A stretch of DNA of 64,000 bases from Sphingomonas yunnanensis. GTDB taxonomy: Bacteria; Pseudomonadota; Alphaproteobacteria; Sphingomonadales; Sphingomonadaceae. The stretch lies in NCBI RefSeq assembly GCF_019898765.1, contig NZ_JAIOKB010000004.1:186001-250000 (forward strand). Reading direction: 5' to 3'. Below, piece by piece: positions 40,173 through 48,811 of the stretch; the stretch's first letter is position 1, and every line of letters begins with the position of its first letter. The notes under the pieces were generated by a model. It was given only the letters and a program-made list of their open reading frames with translations. It had not been told where the DNA came from and did no database searches. Made by a program: the position numbers and the translations under genes.

Positions 40173-41117
40173 ATGATACCGCGAACGTACCGTACGGGAA
40201 GGCTGGCAGCGCGCGGCGGCGTGGCGCTGGCGCTCGCCGCGCTGGTGGCGCTCGCCCCGGCGGCCGCGGCGGCGCCGCGCGAGGGCGATCAGGACGCGCC
40301 GTCGCTCGACTTCCTGCCGTGGAAGTCGCGCGCGGAGCGGGACTCGCACCGCGACGGTTATAAGGTCACGGTCGCGGTGCCGCCGCCCGCGCGCGGCCTG
40401 CGCCTTCCCAGGGTGGCGGGTGCCGAGGGTCGCCCGCTGGTGGTGATCGACGCCGGCCACGGCGGCAACGATCCGGGGGCGATCAACCCGCAGGCGGCGC
40501 TGCGCGAGAAGGACGTCACGCTCAAGATCGCCAAGGCGATCCGTGACGCGCTGGTCGAGGGGGGGCGCGCGCGCGTCGCGCTGACCCGCGACGACGACCG
40601 CTACGTTCCCCTGCGCGAGCGCTTCGGTATCGCGCGGCGGCTGCGCGCCGACCTGTTCATCTCGGTGCACTGCGACAGCGTCGGCGCCGGCCTGCCGACC
40701 GGCGCCACCGCCTACACGCTGTCCGACATCGCCTCCGACAGGGAGGCGGCACTGCTGGCAGCGCGCGAGAACAAGTCCGATGTGATCGCGGGCGTCCAGC
40801 TCGGGCGTGACGCCGACGTCACTTCGATCCTGATCGACCTTACCCAGCGCGAGACGATGAACGCCTCGGCCGGCTTCGCGCGGCTGCTCGGGCGCGAGGC
40901 CAAACCGCTGATGCCGATCAAGACGAACTTCCATCGCACCGCCTCGCTGATGGTGCTCAAGGCGCCCGACATGCCCTCGGTGCTGTTCGAGACGGGTTAT
41001 ATCTCGACTCCGGCCGACGCCGCCTTCCTGGACAGCAAGGCGGGCCGCGAGAAGATCGCCGAGACGGTGCGTCGCGCGGTCGAGGTGTATTTCGCGCGCC
41101 GTCTGGCGGTGCGCTGA
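40173..41117 (+). CDS. N-acetylmuramoyl-L-alanine amidase (Amidase_3, AmiC-like)
   Basis: Periplasmic zinc amidase that cuts peptide stems from glycan strands during cell separation. The 314-residue protein has a signal peptide (RGGVALALAALVALAPAAAAA) and the Amidase_3 domain (about 85-305) with the zinc ligands in DAGHGGNDPGA, the Glu in REKDVTLK, SVHCDSV, and the catalytic Glu in FETGYIS. It lacks an AMIN domain, and has an 80-residue N-terminal linker instead. It stands 57 bases upstream of the PBP1A gene on the same strand, so synthesis and cleavage of peptidoglycan are linked. Confidence 0.94.
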   Translation: MIPRTYRTGRLAARGGVALALAALVALAPAAAAAPREGDQDAPSLDFLPWKSRAERDSHRDGYKVTVAVPPPARGLRLPRVAGAEGRPLVVIDAGHGGNDPGAINPQAALREKDVTLKIAKAIRDALVEGGRARVALTRDDDRYVPLRERFGIARRLRADLFISVHCDSVGAGLPTGATAYTLSDIASDREAALLAARENKSDVIAGVQLGRDADVTSILIDLTQRETMNASAGFARLLGREAKPLMPIKTNFHRTASLMVLKAPDMPSVLFETGYISTPADAAFLDSKAGREKIAETVRRAVEVYFARRLAVR

Positions 41118-41174
41118 CCCCGGCTGACGCGCGCGGCTTCCCCCGCGCCGCGAACCTGCTAAACGCCGTGCGCG

Positions 41175-43688
41175 ATGGCTTCCGATCCCCTCGATGTGCG
41201 TGACTCCTCCGCTGGGCCGGGCGAGGCGACCGCGCGCGGCTGGCGCGGGCTGTGGCAGCGCCGGCTGGTGCGCTGGGCAACCTATCTGCTCGCGCTACTG
41301 GTCGTCGCGTTCGGCGTGTTCTGGCTGGTGTTCGCGCGCGACCTGCCGTCGGTGGAGAAGCTGAAGGCCTATGAGCCGCCGCTGCCGACCAACGTGCGCG
41401 GTGCCGACGGTGCGCCGATCTATTCCTACGCGCGCGAGCGGCGGGTCGAGCTCGCCTACAACGAATATCCGCCGCTGCTGGTCAAGGCGTTCCTCGCCGC
41501 CGAGGATCGCACCTTCTTCGAGCATCACGGTGTCGACTTCCCCGGCCTGGCCGGGGCAGTGGTCGATTATGCGCGCAAGTTCGGCAGCGGCCAGCGCGCC
41601 AAGGGCGGCTCCACCATCACCCAGCAGGTCGCGAAGAACCTGCTGATCGGCAACGAATATTCTCCCACGCGCAAGATCCGCGAGGCGCTGCTGGCGTATA
41701 AGATCGAGGAGACGCTGACCAAGCAGCAGATCATCGAACTGTACCTCAATCAGATCTTCCTCGGCCGCAACGCCTACGGGGTCGAGGCCGCGGCGCACGC
41801 TTATTTCGACAAGGAGCTGGGCGAGCTGACGCTGGGCCAGATGGCCTATCTCGCGATCCTGCCCAAGGGCCCGTCCAACTACGACCCGATCCGCAGTACC
41901 GACCGCGCGCTCGAGCGGCGCAACTACGTGCTGCGCGAGATGGTGCGCAACGGCTTCGTGACGCAGGAGCAGGCGCGCGTCGCCGCGGCCGAGCCGATCG
42001 GCGCGATCACGCGGCGCACGCCCAAGTTCGAGCGCGTCGGCGGCTATTTCGTCGAGGAAGTGCGGCGCGAGCTGATCGACAAGTTCGGCGAGAGCGCGCA
42101 GGACGGCCCGCACAGCGTCTACGCCGGCGGCCTGTGGGTGCGCACCTCGCTCGACAAGCGCATCCAGGGTTTCGCCGCCGAGGCGCTGCGCAATGGCCTG
42201 CTGCGCTTCGACAGCGGGCGCGGCTGGTCGGGGCCGCTGCGCCACGTCGATGTCGACGGCGACAAATGGTATGGCGCGCTGCTCAACACCAACATCTCGC
42301 TCGATTACAGCGACTGGCGCGCCGCGATCGCGATCGCGCGCGACGGCGCGGCGTGGCGGATCGGCTTCGCCGACGGCACCACCGGCGAGCTGCCGCGCGA
42401 CGCCGCGCAGATGCCGGTGCGCAACGTCGGCGGCGCCGCGTTCACCGCGATCGAGCCCGGCGACATCATCGCGGTGGCGCCGGTGGGGCGCAGCTTCGCG
42501 CTGCGCTCGGTGCCCAAGATCTCCGGCGGCTTCGTCGTGCAGGAGCCGATGACGGGGCGCATCCTGGCGATGCAGGGCGGCTTCGACTCGAGCGTGCAGT
42601 CGTTCAATCGCGCGACGCAGGCGATGCGCCAGCCCGGCTCGACGATCAAACCGATCGTCTACTCCGCCGCGCTGGAGAACGGCATGACGCCCGCGTCGAT
42701 CATCGTCGACGGGCCGTTCTGCGTCTACCAGGGCGCCGCGCTGGGCAACAAATGCTTCCGCAACTTCGGCAACTCGCGCGGGGCGGGGCCGCACACGATG
42801 CGCTGGGGCATCGAGCAGTCGCGCAACCTGATGACGGTGCGCACCGCCGCGCAGACCGGCATGGGCAAGGTCACCAAGCTGATCAAGGCGATGCAGATCG
42901 GCGACTATGCGCCCTATCTCAGCTACGCGCTGGGGGCGGGCGAGACCACGGTCGAGAAGATGGTCAACGCGTACGGCGTGCTCGCCAACTGGGGGCGCTG
43001 GCACGACCCGACGCTGATCGACTTCGTCCAGGACCGCCGCGGCCAGGTGATCTGGCCCGAGAATTGGCACGCCTGCGACGGCTGCAACATGGCCGACTGG
43101 AACGGTCGCGCCATGCCGCGCCTGCCGACCCGCGGCCATCAGGTGCTCGACGCGATGAGCGCCTATCAGATGGTGCACATCACCGAGGGCGTGATCCAGC
43201 GCGGCACCGCCACCGCGCTGCGCGATCTGAACCGCCCGATGTTCGGCAAGACCGGCACCAACAATGGTCCGACCGACGTGTGGTTCATCGGGGGCACGCC
43301 GCAGATGATCGCGGGCCTGTACCTCGGCTTCGACACGCCGCGCAGCCTCGGCGGCTACGCGCAGGGCGGCACCGTAGCGGTGCCGGTGTTCAAGGAATGG
43401 GCGCAGAAGGCCTATGACGGGCTGCCCGTGCTGCCGTTCCGCGCGCCCGCTGGCATGCGCATGGTGCGGATCGACCGCGCCTCGGGCCGGCCGGTGTACG
43501 GCACCTTCCCGACCGGTGACGATCCCAAGCCGGCGGTGATCTGGGAGGCGTTCAAGCCGCAGAGCGAGGCGCGCCGCGCCCGCCGCGCCGGACCGATCGC
43601 CGCCCCGAGTGCGGCGCCCAGTGCCGGGACGACCGGCGCGCCCGCGAGCGACAGCGACTTCTTGCAGAGGCAGGGGGGCATCTACTAA
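41175..43688 (+). CDS. mrcA: Penicillin-binding protein 1A
   Basis: Bifunctional peptidoglycan synthase, 837 residues. One N-terminal membrane helix (YLLALLVVAFGVFWLVF), glycosyltransferase GT51 domain with catalytic Glu in AAEDRTFFEHHG and GGSTITQQVAKNLL, an OB-like linker domain, then the transpeptidase with SxxK (GSTIKP), SxN (SRN) and KTG (KTGTNNG). The tail is Pro/Ala-rich. Intact. Likely in an operon with the amidase upstream. Confidence 0.96.
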   Translation: MASDPLDVRDSSAGPGEATARGWRGLWQRRLVRWATYLLALLVVAFGVFWLVFARDLPSVEKLKAYEPPLPTNVRGADGAPIYSYARERRVELAYNEYPPLLVKAFLAAEDRTFFEHHGVDFPGLAGAVVDYARKFGSGQRAKGGSTITQQVAKNLLIGNEYSPTRKIREALLAYKIEETLTKQQIIELYLNQIFLGRNAYGVEAAAHAYFDKELGELTLGQMAYLAILPKGPSNYDPIRSTDRALERRNYVLREMVRNGFVTQEQARVAAAEPIGAITRRTPKFERVGGYFVEEVRRELIDKFGESAQDGPHSVYAGGLWVRTSLDKRIQGFAAEALRNGLLRFDSGRGWSGPLRHVDVDGDKWYGALLNTNISLDYSDWRAAIAIARDGAAWRIGFADGTTGELPRDAAQMPVRNVGGAAFTAIEPGDIIAVAPVGRSFALRSVPKISGGFVVQEPMTGRILAMQGGFDSSVQSFNRATQAMRQPGSTIKPIVYSAALENGMTPASIIVDGPFCVYQGAALGNKCFRNFGNSRGAGPHTMRWGIEQSRNLMTVRTAAQTGMGKVTKLIKAMQIGDYAPYLSYALGAGETTVEKMVNAYGVLANWGRWHDPTLIDFVQDRRGQVIWPENWHACDGCNMADWNGRAMPRLPTRGHQVLDAMSAYQMVHITEGVIQRGTATALRDLNRPMFGKTGTNNGPTDVWFIGGTPQMIAGLYLGFDTPRSLGGYAQGGTVAVPVFKEWAQKAYDGLPVLPFRAPAGMRMVRIDRASGRPVYGTFPTGDDPKPAVIWEAFKPQSEARRARRAGPIAAPSAAPSAGTTGAPASDSDFLQRQGGIY

Positions 43689-43710
43689 GTCGTCGGGCTG
43701 AACATTCTTT

Positions 43711-43791
43711 CGTCATCCCAGCGTCGGCCGGGATCTCCGGCCACGATGCGATCCCCGTGCCGCGCGAGATTCCGGCGCCTGCTGGATGATG
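43711..43791. repeat. Degenerate inverted repeat, family B
   Basis: CGTCATCCCAGCGTCGGCCGG (43711-43731) faces CCGGCGCCTGCTGGATGATG (43772-43791); the match has small indels. It fills the PBP1A-prfB gap just upstream of the prfB ribosome-binding site. Confidence 0.55.
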
Positions 43792-43810
43792 TGACCGCTG
43801 GAGATACCCT

Positions 43811-44938
43811 ATGCGCGCCGAAGCGCAGGCTCATGTCGACACCATCAACGCGGCGCTGGCGCTGCTGCGCCAGTCGCTCGACTGGGACCGCGCGCTGCGC
43901 CGGCTCGACGAGCTCAACGCACGCGTCGAGGACCAGTCGCTCTGGAACAATCCCAAGGAAGCACAGGCCGTGATGCGCGAGCGCCGCCGCCTCGACGAGG
44001 CGATCGGCGCGACCCGCGCGATCGAGCGCGAGCTGGCGGACACGGTCGAGCTGATCGAGATGGCCGATGCCGAGGGCGATGCCGAGATGGCGGACGAGGG
44101 CACCGACGCGCTCGCCCAGCTCGCCGGGCGTGCCCAGGCCGACAAGGTCAAGGCGCTGCTGGCGGGCGAGGCCGACGCCAACGACACCTATCTCGAGATC
44201 AACGCCGGCGCGGGCGGCACCGAGAGCCAGGACTGGGCCGAGATGCTCCAGCGCATGTACACGCGCTGGGCCGAGCGCCACGGCTACAAGGTGGAGCTGG
44301 TCGATTATCACGCCGGCGAGCAGGCCGGGATCAAGTCGGCGACGCTGCTGGTGAAGGGCGAGAACGCCTACGGCTATGCCAAGGTGGAATCGGGCGTTCA
44401 CCGGCTGGTGCGGATCAGTCCGTACGACAGCGCGGCGCGCCGCCACACGAGCTTCTCGAGCGTGTGGGTCTACCCGGTGATCGACGACAATATCGAGGTC
44501 GAGATCAACGAAGGCGATCTGCGCATCGACACCTATCGTGCGTCGGGCGCCGGCGGGCAGCACATCAACACCACCGACTCCGCGGTGCGCATCACGCATT
44601 TGCCGACGGGGATCGTGGTGCAGTGCCAGAACCAGCGCTCGCAGCACAAGAACAAGGCCGAGGCGTACAACCAGCTGCGTGCGCGTCTCTATGAGCGCGA
44701 GCTGGCCGAGCGCGAGGCGGTCAGCAACGCCGAGAACGCCACCAAGACCGACATCGGCTGGGGCCACCAGATCCGCTCCTACGTGCTCCAGCCCTACCAG
44801 CTGGTGAAGGACCTGCGCACCGGCGCGACCTCGACCTCGCCGGGTGACGTGCTCGACGGCGACCTCGACACCTTCATGGCCGCGGCGCTGTCGCAGCGCG
44901 TCACCGGCGAGAAGGTCGCGGTGGAGGACGTCGAGTAA
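43811..44938 (+). CDS. prfB: Peptide chain release factor 2
   Basis: Ends translation at UGA and UAA. The 375-residue frame is continuous: the programmed +1 frameshift (CTTTGA near codon 25) of many bacteria is absent, as in part of the Alphaproteobacteria. The GGQ motif is in [12 protein letters not shown]. The stop-codon reading tripeptide, SPF in E. coli, reads SPY ([16 protein letters not shown]). GGAGA stands before the ATG. A methyltransferase-like lipoprotein gene starts right after its stop. Confidence 0.97.
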   Translation: MRAEAQAHVDTINAALALLRQSLDWDRALRRLDELNARVEDQSLWNNPKEAQAVMRERRRLDEAIGATRAIERELADTVELIEMADAEGDAEMADEGTDALAQLAGRAQADKVKALLAGEADANDTYLEINAGAGGTESQDWAEMLQRMYTRWAERHGYKVELVDYHAGEQAGIKSATLLVKGENAYGYAKVESGVHRLVRISPYDSAARRHTSFSSVWVYPVIDDNIEVEINEGDLRIDTYRASGAGGQHINTTDSAVRITHLPTGIVVQCQNQRSQHKNKAEAYNQLRARLYERELAEREAVSNAENATKTDIGWGHQIRSYVLQPYQLVKDLRTGATSTSPGDVLDGDLDTFMAAALSQRVTGEKVAVEDVE

Positions 44939-45682
44939 GTGGCGCGCGCGCTCGCCCGCTCGGCGCTGCTCGCCGCGACGCTGCTACTCGCGGCGTGCGA
45001 CGGCACGCAGCCGCTGATCAAGCACGAGCCCAAGCAGCCGGGCCCCTTCCCGGAGGCGGACCGGCCGGTGGCGACGATCGTGTCGGCGCGCTGGTCCACC
45101 GAGGAGGCGCGCGACCGGCTCAACGAGGCCAGCCGCGTCATGGACCTGGCCGAGATCCGCAAGGGCATGTCGGTCGCCGACCTCGGCGCGGGCGAGGGCT
45201 ATTACACCACGCGCCTGGCGAGCCGCGTCGGTGCGGAGGGGCGCGTGCTGGCGGAGGACATCGTGCCCGCGGTGCGCGACGCGCTGGCCGAGCGCGTGAC
45301 GCGCGAGCGGCTCGAGAATGTCAGCGTGCGGCTCGGCCTCCCGGCCGATCCGCGGCTGCCCGAGAACAGCTTCGATCGCATCCTGATGGTGCACATGTAC
45401 CATGAGATCGCGCAGCCGTACGAGTTCCTGTGGCGCATGCGACCGTCGCTGCGCGCCGGCGGGCTGGTGGTGGTGGTCGACGCCAACCGCCCGACGCGCG
45501 ATCACGGCACGCCGCCGGCGCTGCTCAAGTGCGAGTTCGCCGCGGTCGGCTACGCCCAGGTCGATTTCCGCGAGATGCGCTCGGCGGGCGGCTATTTCAC
45601 GACCTTCCGGGCGGCGGGGCCGCGGCCTAACCCGGCCGCGATCCGCGCCTGCCGCATCAACGACGAGGCGAGGGCGGGATAG
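44939..45682 (+). CDS. Lipoprotein with SAM methyltransferase fold
   Basis: A 247-residue protein with a lipoprotein signal peptide (RSALLAATLLLAAC, Cys20) followed by a class I methyltransferase-like domain: motif I VADLGAGEGYYT near residue 81, and an acidic end of strand 2 (VLAEDI). Such proteins occur across Proteobacteria and are annotated as methyltransferases, but a SAM-dependent enzyme outside the cytoplasm has no obvious supply of SAM. The GTG start directly follows the prfB TAA, so it is cotranscribed. The reading as a lipoprotein rests on the leader; if translation began further in, at the Met before DLAEIRKG, it would be cytosolic but lose 49 residues. Confidence 0.85.
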   Translation: MARALARSALLAATLLLAACDGTQPLIKHEPKQPGPFPEADRPVATIVSARWSTEEARDRLNEASRVMDLAEIRKGMSVADLGAGEGYYTTRLASRVGAEGRVLAEDIVPAVRDALAERVTRERLENVSVRLGLPADPRLPENSFDRILMVHMYHEIAQPYEFLWRMRPSLRAGGLVVVVDANRPTRDHGTPPALLKCEFAAVGYAQVDFREMRSAGGYFTTFRAAGPRPNPAAIRACRINDEARAG

Positions 45683-45709
45683 GGGGGCGGCGTGCCTCCC
45701 CCGGTTGTT

Positions 45710-45794
45710 CCCCGGCGAAGGCCGGGACCCAGTTGGGCGACGCTGTTAAAAGCCACACCGGCCTTCCCGCCTGGGCCCCGGCCCTTTGCCGGGG
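45710..45794. repeat. Intergenic inverted repeat, family A
   Basis: CCCCGGCGAAGGCCGGGACCC (45710-45730) followed by AGTTGGG faces a near-complement at 45766-45794 (CTGGGCCCCGGCCCTTTGCC core), with one indel. It fills the gap before thyA. Confidence 0.8.
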
Positions 45795-45867
45795 TACATG
45801 AGGCGAGGCGTGTCATTGTCCTACCCGGGAGATGACGCCCGCCGCGGCATCCGCTACCACCCGCCGC

Positions 45868-46764
45868 ATGCCGCATCCCGAACAGCCCTATCTCGACCTG
45901 ATGGCGCAGGTGCTCGAGCGCGGCGACGAGCGACTCGATCGCACCGGCGTCGGCACGCGCTCGCTGTTCGGCGCGATGCTGCGCTTCGACCTCGCCGACG
46001 GCACCGCGCCGATCCTGACCACCAAGCGGGTCTATTGGAAGACCGCGGTGAAGGAGATGCTGTGGTTCCTCAGCGGCGGCACCAACATTCAGCCGCTGCT
46101 CCGCGACAATGTCCGCATCTGGACCGACTGGCCGCTCGACGTCTATCGCCGCGCGACGGGCGAGACGATCGCGCAGGAGGAGTTCGAGCGCCGCATCCTC
46201 GCCGACGACGAGTTCGCCGCGCGCTGGGGCGGGCTCGGCCCGGTCTATGGCAAGCAGTGGCGGCGCTGGCTCGGCGCGGACGGGCGTGAGTACGACCAGA
46301 TCGCCGAGCTCGTCCGCACGCTGCGGGAGAATCCGACGAGCCGCCGCATGCTGTTCCACGCTTGGAACGTGCCCGAGCTGGGGGCGATGTCGCTGCCGCC
46401 CTGCCACATGGTCTATCAATATCATGTCAGCGGGGGCGGGCGGCTCAACTGCCTGCTGTACCAGCGCTCGGTCGATCTGCTGCTCGGCGCGCCGTTCAAC
46501 TTCGTCGGCGCCGCGGCGCTGCAGCTGATGCTGGCGCAGCAGGCGGATCTCATGCCCGGCGAGCTGGTCTGGGTCGGGGGCGACGTTCACCTCTACCTCA
46601 ACCACTTGGAGCAGGCGCAGGAGCAGCTGCGCCGCACGCCCCGCGTCGTGCCGCAGATGCGCCTCACGCGCCGGCCCGACTCGATCGACGGCTATGCGAT
46701 CGGCGACTTCGCGGTGGAGGGTTATGATCCCCATGGCGTGATCAGGGCGGACGTGGCGGTGTAA
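45868..46764 (+). CDS. thyA: Thymidylate synthase
   Basis: Makes dTMP from dUMP with methylene-tetrahydrofolate. 298 residues, with the catalytic Cys in LPPCHMVYQYHV, GPVYGKQWR, and the folate-binding C-terminus. It belongs to the long type with an insertion of about 35 residues after FLSGGTNIQPL (IWTDWPLDVYRRATGE and following). ATG 45868 was chosen to start at MPHPEQPYLDLM as in relatives; ATG 45832 is an in-frame alternative with GGGAG too close. folA, which regenerates its cofactor, is 5 kb downstream and not in the same operon. Confidence 0.95.
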   Translation: MPHPEQPYLDLMAQVLERGDERLDRTGVGTRSLFGAMLRFDLADGTAPILTTKRVYWKTAVKEMLWFLSGGTNIQPLLRDNVRIWTDWPLDVYRRATGETIAQEEFERRILADDEFAARWGGLGPVYGKQWRRWLGADGREYDQIAELVRTLRENPTSRRMLFHAWNVPELGAMSLPPCHMVYQYHVSGGGRLNCLLYQRSVDLLLGAPFNFVGAAALQLMLAQQADLMPGELVWVGGDVHLYLNHLEQAQEQLRRTPRVVPQMRLTRRPDSIDGYAIGDFAVEGYDPHGVIRADVAV

Positions 46765-46888
46765 TTTAGAAGCGGTTCGGACCATCATCGCTCGTGACAG
46801 AGCAAGTAGTTAGTTAACAAACTGAATAGTCGATGAACTCGGCGGCGGGACGCTCGTTAGCGGGGCGAACTTGCCTGAGGTGAAGATC

Positions 46889-48043
46889 ATGCCGAGCGCC
46901 TCCGTCTCCCGCCCCGCGATCACGTCTCCCTTCACCCCCGGCGCGCTGCCGTGGCAGACCAGCGGCATCGCCGCTCTGGTCGACCATGCGCGGCCCGCGG
47001 GCAACGTCCACGACCGTGCCTCGCGCGCGGTGCTGCTGCGCCGCATCGCCGCGCTGCTCGACCAGCCGCTGCTGTCGCCGATGGACGCCGCCGCGGCGGC
47101 CTCGACGACCGCGCTGCTCGTTCCCGGCGACGCGCTGATAGAGGAGGACGCGACCGCGGCGGGTATCTTCGATCGCGGCGATATCCTGGGCGGCGTGGTG
47201 CCGGCCCTCTTCGTCGGCACCAAGGCGATCTCGCACGGTCTGGTCGGCGCGCACGCCGCGCGGCCGCGCGACTGGTCGGACGAGATGGCGCGCCGGCTCG
47301 GCGACGCGGCATTGCCGGGCTATACCGCTTTCTCGCGCGCCGACGCGGCCGAGGCGGGGCGGCTGCTGCTGCGCGACGGTCCGGTGCGGATCAAGGACGT
47401 CTGCGGCAAGGCGGGGCTCGGTCAGGAGGTGGTACGTGACGCCGCCGCGCTCGACGCCGCGCTGGCGCAGGAGGATGAGCGCGATCTGGCGCACTGCGGC
47501 ATCGTGCTCGAGCAGAACCTCACTGACGTGGTCACTTACAGCGTCGGCGCGGTCGAGCTCGGCGGCGCGACGATCAGCTATTGGGGCAGCCAGAACCTGA
47601 CTCGCGACCATCACGGGCGCGAGGTGTACGGCGGCTCCGACCTCACCGTCGTGCGCGGCGGGTTGAAGGCGCTACGCCGGCTCGACCTGCCCGCGCCTCT
47701 CGCCCGCGCGGTGGAGTGCGCGGCGCGCTTCGACGCGGCGGCGCGCGCCTGCTACCCCGGCCTGATCCTGACGCGACGCAACTATGACGTGATCGAGGGG
47801 GTGGCCCCGAGTGGTCAACGGCGCATCGGCGTGCTCGAGCAGTCGTGGCGGGTCGGCGGCGCGAGCGGCGCCGAGATCGCCGCGTTCGAGGCGTTCCGCG
47901 ACGAGCCCGACACCGACCGGGTGTGCTGCTCCACCGTCGAGGTCTACGACCTCGTCACGCCGCCGACCGGCGCGATCACTTACTATCGCGGCACCGATCC
48001 CCGGGTCGGCGTCATGACCAAATATGCGATGCGCTACGCGTGA
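46889..48043 (+). CDS. DUF3182 family protein
   Basis: A 384-residue protein matching the DUF3182 family by overall sequence; function unknown. Visible features are a long N-terminal region with KDVCGKAGLGQ and, later, ATISYWGSQNLT and VYGGSDLTVVRGG; the Lys/Asp/Asn pattern is loosely reminiscent of ATP-grasp enzymes, an idea only. ATG 46889 was chosen over TTG 46871 because GAGGTGAAG stands before it. The stop overlaps the start of an alpha/beta hydrolase as GTGA. The gap upstream (46765-46888) is A+T-richer than the surroundings, fitting a promoter. Confidence 0.85.
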   Translation: MPSASVSRPAITSPFTPGALPWQTSGIAALVDHARPAGNVHDRASRAVLLRRIAALLDQPLLSPMDAAAAASTTALLVPGDALIEEDATAAGIFDRGDILGGVVPALFVGTKAISHGLVGAHAARPRDWSDEMARRLGDAALPGYTAFSRADAAEAGRLLLRDGPVRIKDVCGKAGLGQEVVRDAAALDAALAQEDERDLAHCGIVLEQNLTDVVTYSVGAVELGGATISYWGSQNLTRDHHGREVYGGSDLTVVRGGLKALRRLDLPAPLARAVECAARFDAAARACYPGLILTRRNYDVIEGVAPSGQRRIGVLEQSWRVGGASGAEIAAFEAFRDEPDTDRVCCSTVEVYDLVTPPTGAITYYRGTDPRVGVMTKYAMRYA

Positions 48044-48798
48044 GCGATATGGGTGACGTGGAGGATGATGCGGTCGCGCTGTCGGTCGACCGGCAGCGGG
48101 TCGCCGGCACGCTGCTGCGACCGGAGGTGCCCGTGCCCGGCTTCCTCTTCGTCCACGGCTGGGGCGGCGACCAGGAGGACGATCTCGGCGACGCCGAGGA
48201 ACTCGCGCGGCTCGGCTGCGTGTGCTTCACCTTCGACCTTCGCGGCCATGCCGACAGCGACGCCGACAAGGAGCGCGTGACGCGGCAGGACGGTCTCGAC
48301 GACGTGATCGCCGCCTACGACTATCTCGCGGCGCAGCCGGGGATCGATCCGACCGCGATCGGGGTGATCGGCACCAGCTACGGCGGCTATCTCGCGATGC
48401 TGCTGACGCGCGAGCGGCCGGTGCGCTGGCTGGCGATGCGTGTGCCCGCGCTCTACCCCGACGCCGACTGGGACGTGCCCAAGGCCAAGCTGGATAAGGC
48501 GGCGGTGCGCGCCTATCGCGAACGTCCGCCCGCGCCCGAGCAGGACCGTGCGCTCTCTGCCTGCGCCGACTTCCCGGGCGACGTGCTAGTGGTATCCTCC
48601 GAACGCGACGATCGCATCCCTCCGACCGCGATCACCGCGATCCAGGCGGCGTTCCGACGCGCGAACTCGTTCAGCCATCGCGTCATCCAGGGCGCCACGC
48701 ACGCGATGCGCGACGAGCGCCATCAGCGCGTCTATCGCCGGCTGCTGGTCGGCTGGATCGAGGACATGGTGCGCGCCAGCCGACTGACGGCGCGCTGA
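48040..48798 (+). CDS. Alpha/beta hydrolase
   Basis: Serine hydrolase of 252 residues. The likely triad is Ser in the elbow GTSYGGY, Asp in SSERDDRIPP and His in QGATHAMRD; the oxyanion region is FVHGWGGDQ. No signal peptide, so cytosolic. Related to dienelactone-hydrolase/acetyl-esterase types; substrate unknown. GTG 48040 overlaps the stop of the DUF3182 gene by four bases, so the two are translated together; ATG 48049 is an alternative start. Confidence 0.9.
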   Translation: MSDMGDVEDDAVALSVDRQRVAGTLLRPEVPVPGFLFVHGWGGDQEDDLGDAEELARLGCVCFTFDLRGHADSDADKERVTRQDGLDDVIAAYDYLAAQPGIDPTAIGVIGTSYGGYLAMLLTRERPVRWLAMRVPALYPDADWDVPKAKLDKAAVRAYRERPPAPEQDRALSACADFPGDVLVVSSERDDRIPPTAITAIQAAFRRANSFSHRVIQGATHAMRDERHQRVYRRLLVGWIEDMVRASRLTAR

Positions 48799-48811
48799 GC
48801 GCTCGCGCCGC

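Noticed and set aside
39839..40363. Open frame across the rne-amidase gap
   Set aside because: Arg/Gly/Ala-rich with no family features, and it overlaps the start of the amidase in another frame.
43811..43900. Programmed frameshift site in prfB
   Set aside because: The frame is continuous and no CTTTGA is present near codon 25.
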